Assembly (NCBI GenBank): GCA_002476865.1
Contig: DLNA01000039.1
Coordinates: 1,636-28,767, forward strand
Reading direction: 5' to 3'
Length of the DNA stretch: 27,132 nt
Source: Patescibacteria group bacterium UBA7522
Lineage (GTDB): Bacteria > Patescibacteriota > CPR2 > UBA1875
Shown piece after piece: positions 24,515-27,132 of this stretch; position 1 is the stretch's first letter; each line of letters opens with the position of its first letter. The translations under genes were made by a program, and so were the position numbers. Under the pieces are notes generated by a model that ran no database searches, was not told where the DNA came from, and saw only the letters and a list, made by a program, of their open reading frames with translations.

Positions 24515-24523
24515 TGTTATAAT
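24515..24523 (+). promoter_or_regulatory. Extended -10 promoter producing a leaderless transcript
   Basis: TGTTATAAT (TATAAT at 24518-24523) with the ATG at 24530, just 6 nt after the -10. Transcription would begin at or within a base or two of the start codon. No ribosome binding site could fit on such an mRNA. Confidence 0.6.
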
Positions 24524-24529
24524 TTATTT

Positions 24530-24739
24530 ATGAAGAAGATACGTGGCGCAATATCTAAAATCGAAGATAAGATGGCAATCATTAAATCTAACGGTCAAGA
24601 GCTTTTGATTCCGACTGATTTTATTGAATTGGAGGTTGGTGAAAGTATTGTTATTACTTTGACGAGCGAAAAAGAGGATAGTAAAAACGCTCAAGAAGTA
24701 GCCGAGGCCTTACTTAAAAAAGCCCTTTTGGAGGAATAG
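24530..24739 (+). CDS. Small protein of unknown function, DUF3006-like
   Basis: A 69-residue acidic protein. Residues 1-45 alternate in a beta-strand pattern (IRGAISKIEDKMAIIKSNGQ, then ELLIPTDFIEL, then GESIVITL). The rest is a charged helix (SKNAQEVAEALLKKALLEE). The pattern 'strand with IE.K.A, strand, IP..., EGDxI' resembles small DUF3006 proteins, but the match is weak and I cannot name a function. It starts on a leaderless-type promoter, and its TAG stop shares a base with the GTG start of the VanW gene, so the pair is translationally linked. It could be a small regulator or an RNA/nucleotide-binding beta-barrel; this is a guess. The reading frame itself is convincing. Confidence 0.72.
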   Translation: MKKIRGAISKIEDKMAIIKSNGQELLIPTDFIELEVGESIVITLTSEKEDSKNAQEVAEALLKKALLEE

Positions 24740-26445
24740 TGAAGAGGCCTCAAAAACTTTTGATTGGATTCATCCTGGTTTTTGTTTTTTTTATCACTCT
24801 TTATTTTGTGATCGTTTTTTCTATTTGGTTCGGCTATGAAAATAAAATTTATCCAGGAGTTTCGGTCGCCGGAGTTTCTTTGTCGGGGCTAACAAAAGAA
24901 GAGGCCGAAAGAAAGATTTTATCCGAAATTGATGACTTTTATAAAAAAAATAGCTACATTGTTATCTCTGGTCAAAAGGTTAGTACCAAAGATTTGGGTT
25001 TAAGGTTTAATACAAGGGAAACTGTTGAAATTGCCAAAAACAGCGTCACCAATCCGTTTGAAATTGGAAAAAAAGTGAATCTGCCGCTTCAGTTTGATTT
25101 TAGTCAAAAGTTTTTCCTCCGGTTTTTAAAAGAAAAAGAAGAGGAGATTAGAAGGCCAGTGAAAAATCCGGCTATAAAAATAAAAGATAGTGACGTTAAA
25201 ATCGAAAAAGAAGATTTAGGGCAGAGATTAATTTACGGCGAGGCAACACTTCTTCTAATAGAGGGTGTTGGTAACTTGAAAAATGAATTTGATTTACCAA
25301 TAACATATTTACCTCCTAATTATCGATCAGAAGAGGCCACGGATTCAGTTTTAAAAATCAAAAAACAACTCACGGGTGGTTTTGAAATATTGTACGATGG
25401 TCAAAAAATAAAAGTTAATGACGGTGATTTTAGCGGATGGATAAGGTTTCGAAAAAATCAGAAGCCCTTCGCCTTAAAACAATTCGAACTTATCTTCCCT
25501 TCGATTGAGCCGGAAGAATATTTTTCTAAAGATGAGATAGAGAAATATCTTATTAATATTTCGAAAAGAATTAACAGAGAGCCGATTAATGCCACACTAA
25601 CGATTAAGGACGGCAAAGCGATTGTTTTCTCTCTATCAAGAGACGGCAGGAAACTGAAAATAGAAGAGAGTACAGAAAACATTTTATTGGCGCTCAAAAA
25701 AAAGAGTGATTCTGCCGAGATTTCGGTTCAAAAAATTAAAGCCGAAATTAGTAGTGAAACCTTAGATGATTTAGGTATTAAAGAGTTGATAGCCACTGGT
25801 TACTCAAACTTTGCTGGTTCACCCGCGAACCGACGCCATAACATTGTCGTGGGTGCCTCTAAATTTAATGGCCTTTTGATTAAACCGGGCGAAACATTTT
25901 CTTTTACGAAAAACCTTGGTGAAGTGGACGCAGCTAATGGGTACTTACCAGAGCTTGTTATTAAGGAAAATACGACTACTCCGGAATATGGTGGGGGACT
26001 TTGCCAGGTCTCTTCGACGGCGTTTAGAGCGGCTCTTAATTCGGGTTTACCAATAATTGCTCGTAAAGCTCATTCTTATCCCGTAAGCTATTATCGTCCC
26101 TTTGGTACAGACGCCACGATTTATGTTCCAAGTCCAGATTTAAAGTTTGTAAACGATACTAAATCATATATTTTAATTCAAACAAGAATAGCCGGAAATT
26201 ATTTATATTTTGATTTTTACGGCACCAAAAAAGAGGTTATCATAAGATTTGCCGGCAATAAAAAAGCTACAGAGGCTGTTTTCCCGGTAGAGATCGCATC
26301 TCCATATTTATATGACTTTGGCAGTCGTGGGCCAGGATCTTTTAAGGCAATATTTTATCGCTTTATTTATGATAAAAAAAATAATCTAATTGAAAACGAA
26401 TATTTTTACTCAAACTATGATTCGCCCGACAAGTATCCCCATTAA
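24739..26445 (+). CDS. VanW-family membrane-anchored protein with peptidoglycan-binding-type domains
   Basis: A 568-residue protein with a single N-terminal membrane helix (about residues 7-31) and an extracellular body. IYPGVSVAGVSLSGLTKEEA at about 36-55 is the typical opening of YoaR/PG_binding_4-type modules, and a second such region seems to cover about 150-330. The VanW domain proper spans about 355-520: SNFAGSPANRRHNI, KPGETFSFTKNLGE, EYGGGLCQVSSTAFRAAL, HSYPVSYYRPFGTDATIY. Function in the wall is not established for this family; association with peptidoglycan or glycopeptide response is the usual suggestion. Start GTG 24739 overlaps the previous stop and has GGAGGA at 24730-24735, one of the few strong ribosome binding sites outside the GC-rich cassette. 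Family call firm, role uncertain. Confidence 0.9.
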   Translation: MKRPQKLLIGFILVFVFFITLYFVIVFSIWFGYENKIYPGVSVAGVSLSGLTKEEAERKILSEIDDFYKKNSYIVISGQKVSTKDLGLRFNTRETVEIAKNSVTNPFEIGKKVNLPLQFDFSQKFFLRFLKEKEEEIRRPVKNPAIKIKDSDVKIEKEDLGQRLIYGEATLLLIEGVGNLKNEFDLPITYLPPNYRSEEATDSVLKIKKQLTGGFEILYDGQKIKVNDGDFSGWIRFRKNQKPFALKQFELIFPSIEPEEYFSKDEIEKYLINISKRINREPINATLTIKDGKAIVFSLSRDGRKLKIEESTENILLALKKKSDSAEISVQKIKAEISSETLDDLGIKELIATGYSNFAGSPANRRHNIVVGASKFNGLLIKPGETFSFTKNLGEVDAANGYLPELVIKENTTTPEYGGGLCQVSSTAFRAALNSGLPIIARKAHSYPVSYYRPFGTDATIYVPSPDLKFVNDTKSYILIQTRIAGNYLYFDFYGTKKEVIIRFAGNKKATEAVFPVEIASPYLYDFGSRGPGSFKAIFYRFIYDKKNNLIENEYFYSNYDSPDKYPH

Positions 26446-26459
26446 CGTTGCCGTGATTA

Positions 26460-26488
26460 TTGAACCTTTGTTATTATTTTGATATAAT
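26460..26488 (+). promoter_or_regulatory. tRNA promoter
   Basis: TTGAAC (26460-26465), a 17-nt spacer and TATAAT (26483-26488), with an added TG (TGATATAAT) extended -10. It lies 55 nt upstream of the first tRNA base and is among the best promoter matches in the window, as expected for a stable RNA gene. Confidence 0.72.
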
Positions 26489-26594
26489 CTTTTGGCGTTT
26501 GAGATTTTTTGATTTCAAATCGTAAGTTACAAATTGAATATATTCCCGGGTAGCTCAGCGGCAGAGCAGTTGGCTGTGAATACACTTAAGCTTA

Positions 26595-26603
26595 TGTTAA
26601 AAT
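26595..26603 (+). promoter_or_regulatory. Possible leaderless promoter inside the intron for the HNH gene
   Basis: TGTTAAAAT (TAAAAT at 26598-26603) ends 6 nt before ATG 26610, exactly the spacing of TGTTATAAT before ATG 24530. It would let the endonuclease be expressed apart from the tRNA precursor. One mismatch to the consensus -10 and no clear -35. Confidence 0.38.
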
Positions 26604-26609
26604 ATAAAG

Positions 26610-26921
26610 ATGAGCGAAAGAAGAGTATACGCCGACCGTAGTAAATATTTGATCAATGCAGTCGCAAAAAGAAGAAGAAAAATTAGAGAGATGGCGATAG
26701 CATACAAAGGCGGTAGGTGCAGCATCTGTGGTTATCAGAGGTGCATTGAGGCACTAGATTTTCATCACGAGGGTATTAAAGATTTTGGGATTTCGGCTAA
26801 CGGAATCACTAGATCTTGGGAGAAGACTCGTGCGGAAATAGATAAGTGCGTTCTTCTATGCGCCAACCGTCACAGGGAGATACATTCCAAATCGCAGCCT
26901 CAGAAGGAAACTTTTGAGTGA
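26610..26921 (+). CDS. Intron-encoded HNH homing endonuclease, one zinc ligand apparently lost
   Basis: A 103-residue protein inside the group I intron. Residues 1-35 are highly basic (RSKYLINAVAKRRRKIRE) and should bind DNA. The HNH/zinc region follows: CSICGYQRC at about 39-47, LDFHHEGIKDF at about 50-60 with the catalytic His pair, and CVLLCANRHREIH at about 83-95. In related intron HNH proteins the last motif reads LCANCHRE-H; here the second Cys of the second CxxC is Arg (codon CGT, one transition from TGT), so zinc binding may be impaired. The protein would cut intron-less tRNA-Asn genes to drive intron homing. Its last codons overlap the guide sequence and P2 of the ribozyme. The ATG has no strong ribosome binding site. 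Confidence 0.82.
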   Translation: MSERRVYADRSKYLINAVAKRRRKIREMAIAYKGGRCSICGYQRCIEALDFHHEGIKDFGISANGITRSWEKTRAEIDKCVLLCANRHREIHSKSQPQKETFE

Positions 26922-27132
26922 AATTGGGTGAATTCAGGGAAGTCCCAATGGGATAATCCTGAGCCAAGTCCGTCTCAGCGGAAAGGTGCAGAGACTAGAT
27001 GATTACATCCTAGAGCGCCCAACACCTAAGTGATTATTTTCATAAGGTGAAGAGATAGTCCACGCCCATTAGTAATAGTGGGGTAAAGTGTAACCAATTG
27101 GTCGTCGGTTCGAATCCGACCCCGGGAGCCAA

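Larger units (their letters stand above)
26578..27090 (+). ncRNA. Group I self-splicing intron with a complete hand-derivable core
   Basis: 513 nt. P1: exon GGCTGT (26572-26577) pairs with guide GCAGCC (26894-26899), placing the required U-G wobble at the 5' splice site. P2: TCAGAAG/CTTTTGA (26900-26906, 26911-26917) capped by GAAA. P3: TTGGGTG/CGCCCAA (26924-26930, 27016-27022). P4: TCAGG/CCTGA (26934-26938, 26958-26962). P5: GTCCC/GGGAT (26942-26946, 26950-26954). P6a: TCCG/CGGA (26969-26972, 26979-26982). P7: GACTA/TAGTC (26993-26997, 27056-27060). P8: CACCT/AGGTG (27023-27027, 27045-27049). P9: CCCATT/AGTGGG (27065-27070, 27077-27082). The conserved strings AATCCTGAGCCAA and GTGCAGAGACTA are present, and the intron ends in G27090. 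The HNH frame fills the P1 loop. Splicing is expected to be autocatalytic. Confidence 0.92.
26544..27131 (+). tRNA. tRNA-Asn(GUU), interrupted by a group I intron in the anticodon
   Basis: Exon 1 is 26544-26577 and exon 2 is 27091-27131. The acceptor stem TCCCGGG/CCCGGGA (26544-26550 with 27121-27127) is perfect. The D arm is GCTC/GAGC (26553-26556, 26564-26567). The anticodon stem is GTTGG (26569-26573) with CCAAT (27094-27098), and the T arm is GTCGG/CCGAC with loop TTCGAAT. The discriminator is G27128, with an encoded CCA at 27129-27131. Joining U26577 to U27091 gives the 7-nt loop CTGTTAA, anticodon GUU. Discriminator G, the U1-A72 pair and the GGCTGTTAACC context are those of bacterial tRNA-Asn. 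Unspliced, exon 1 reads CTGTGAA and would be mistaken for anticodon GTG (His), but the extra 5' G and C73 of tRNA-His are absent. The intron splits anticodon bases 35 and 36. Confidence 0.9.

Noticed and set aside
26576..27088. Alternative junction after U26575 giving anticodon TGT (Thr)
   Set aside because: The guide GCAGCC pairs to GGCTGT ending at 26577, not to bases ending at 26575, and discriminator G does not suit tRNA-Thr.
26544..27131. tRNA-His(GTG) with an intron after the anticodon loop
   Set aside because: It needs an intron ending in A rather than G, lacks the extra 5' G and C73 of tRNA-His, and does not match the guide sequence, which fixes the splice site at U26577.

Overview
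The window reads as one contiguous, plus-strand-only stretch of a small AT-rich bacterial genome devoted mainly to building and exporting a cell-surface glycan. There is no phylogenetic marker gene. The style fits a Candidate Phyla Radiation (Patescibacteria) bacterium: tightly packed genes with 1-23 bp overlaps, very short leaders behind TGnTATAAT promoters, a tRNA split by a group I intron, a VanW protein, a pyrophosphate-driven ion pump and very large exported wall enzymes. UGA is a normal stop here (for example at 10426 and 13753), which argues against the code-25 lineages (Gracilibacteria/Absconditabacteria). The assignment is an inference, not a demonstration.

Layout. (1) 250-3082: a cassette of three genes (Gfo/Idh-type oxidoreductase, left-handed beta-helix acyltransferase, DegT/DnrJ/EryC1 aminotransferase). 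It is visibly GC-rich (63% in 2041-2100 against 35% in 10021-10080), has strong ribosome binding sites and ends in a textbook intrinsic terminator at 3093-3132. (2) 3275-9322: two large exported hydrolases behind one promoter, a 1359-residue PGRP/amidase and a 654-residue subtilisin-like protease. They share the same roughly 240-residue C-terminal module, three copies in the first and one in the second. (3) 9355-20572: a Wzx/Wzy-type glycan locus with a UDP-HexNAc 2-epimerase, flippase, O-acetyltransferase, five glycosyltransferases, polymerase/ligase and a WecA-like priming transferase. (4) 20684-21964: a UDP-HexNAc 6-dehydrogenase. (5) 21965-22468: a 504-bp non-coding stretch of short AT-rich repeat words plus one GC-richer, foldable island. 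(6) 22469-26445: a membrane pyrophosphatase of the K+-dependent type, a small unknown protein and a VanW-family protein. (7) 26544-27131: a tRNA gene interrupted by a complete group I intron carrying an HNH endonuclease frame.

How it fits together. The 6-dehydrogenase (20684), the cassette's oxidoreductase, aminotransferase and acetyltransferase (250-3082) and the 2-epimerase (9355) form the five-step Wbp/Wlb-type route from UDP-GlcNAc to a 2,3-diacetamido uronic acid such as UDP-ManNAc3NAcA. The WecA homologue primes undecaprenyl phosphate, the glycosyltransferases extend the unit, Wzx flips it and the Wzy-like protein polymerises or ligates it. The shared module on the amidase and protease could anchor both to that surface polymer.

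The most unusual element is the tRNA at the right edge. Reading straight through exon 1 suggests anticodon GTG (His). I could pair P1-P9 of the intron by hand, and the internal guide sequence fixes the 5' splice site after U26577. The mature tRNA is then tRNA-Asn(GUU), cut inside the anticodon. The guide sequence and P2 lie inside the last codons of the HNH gene.
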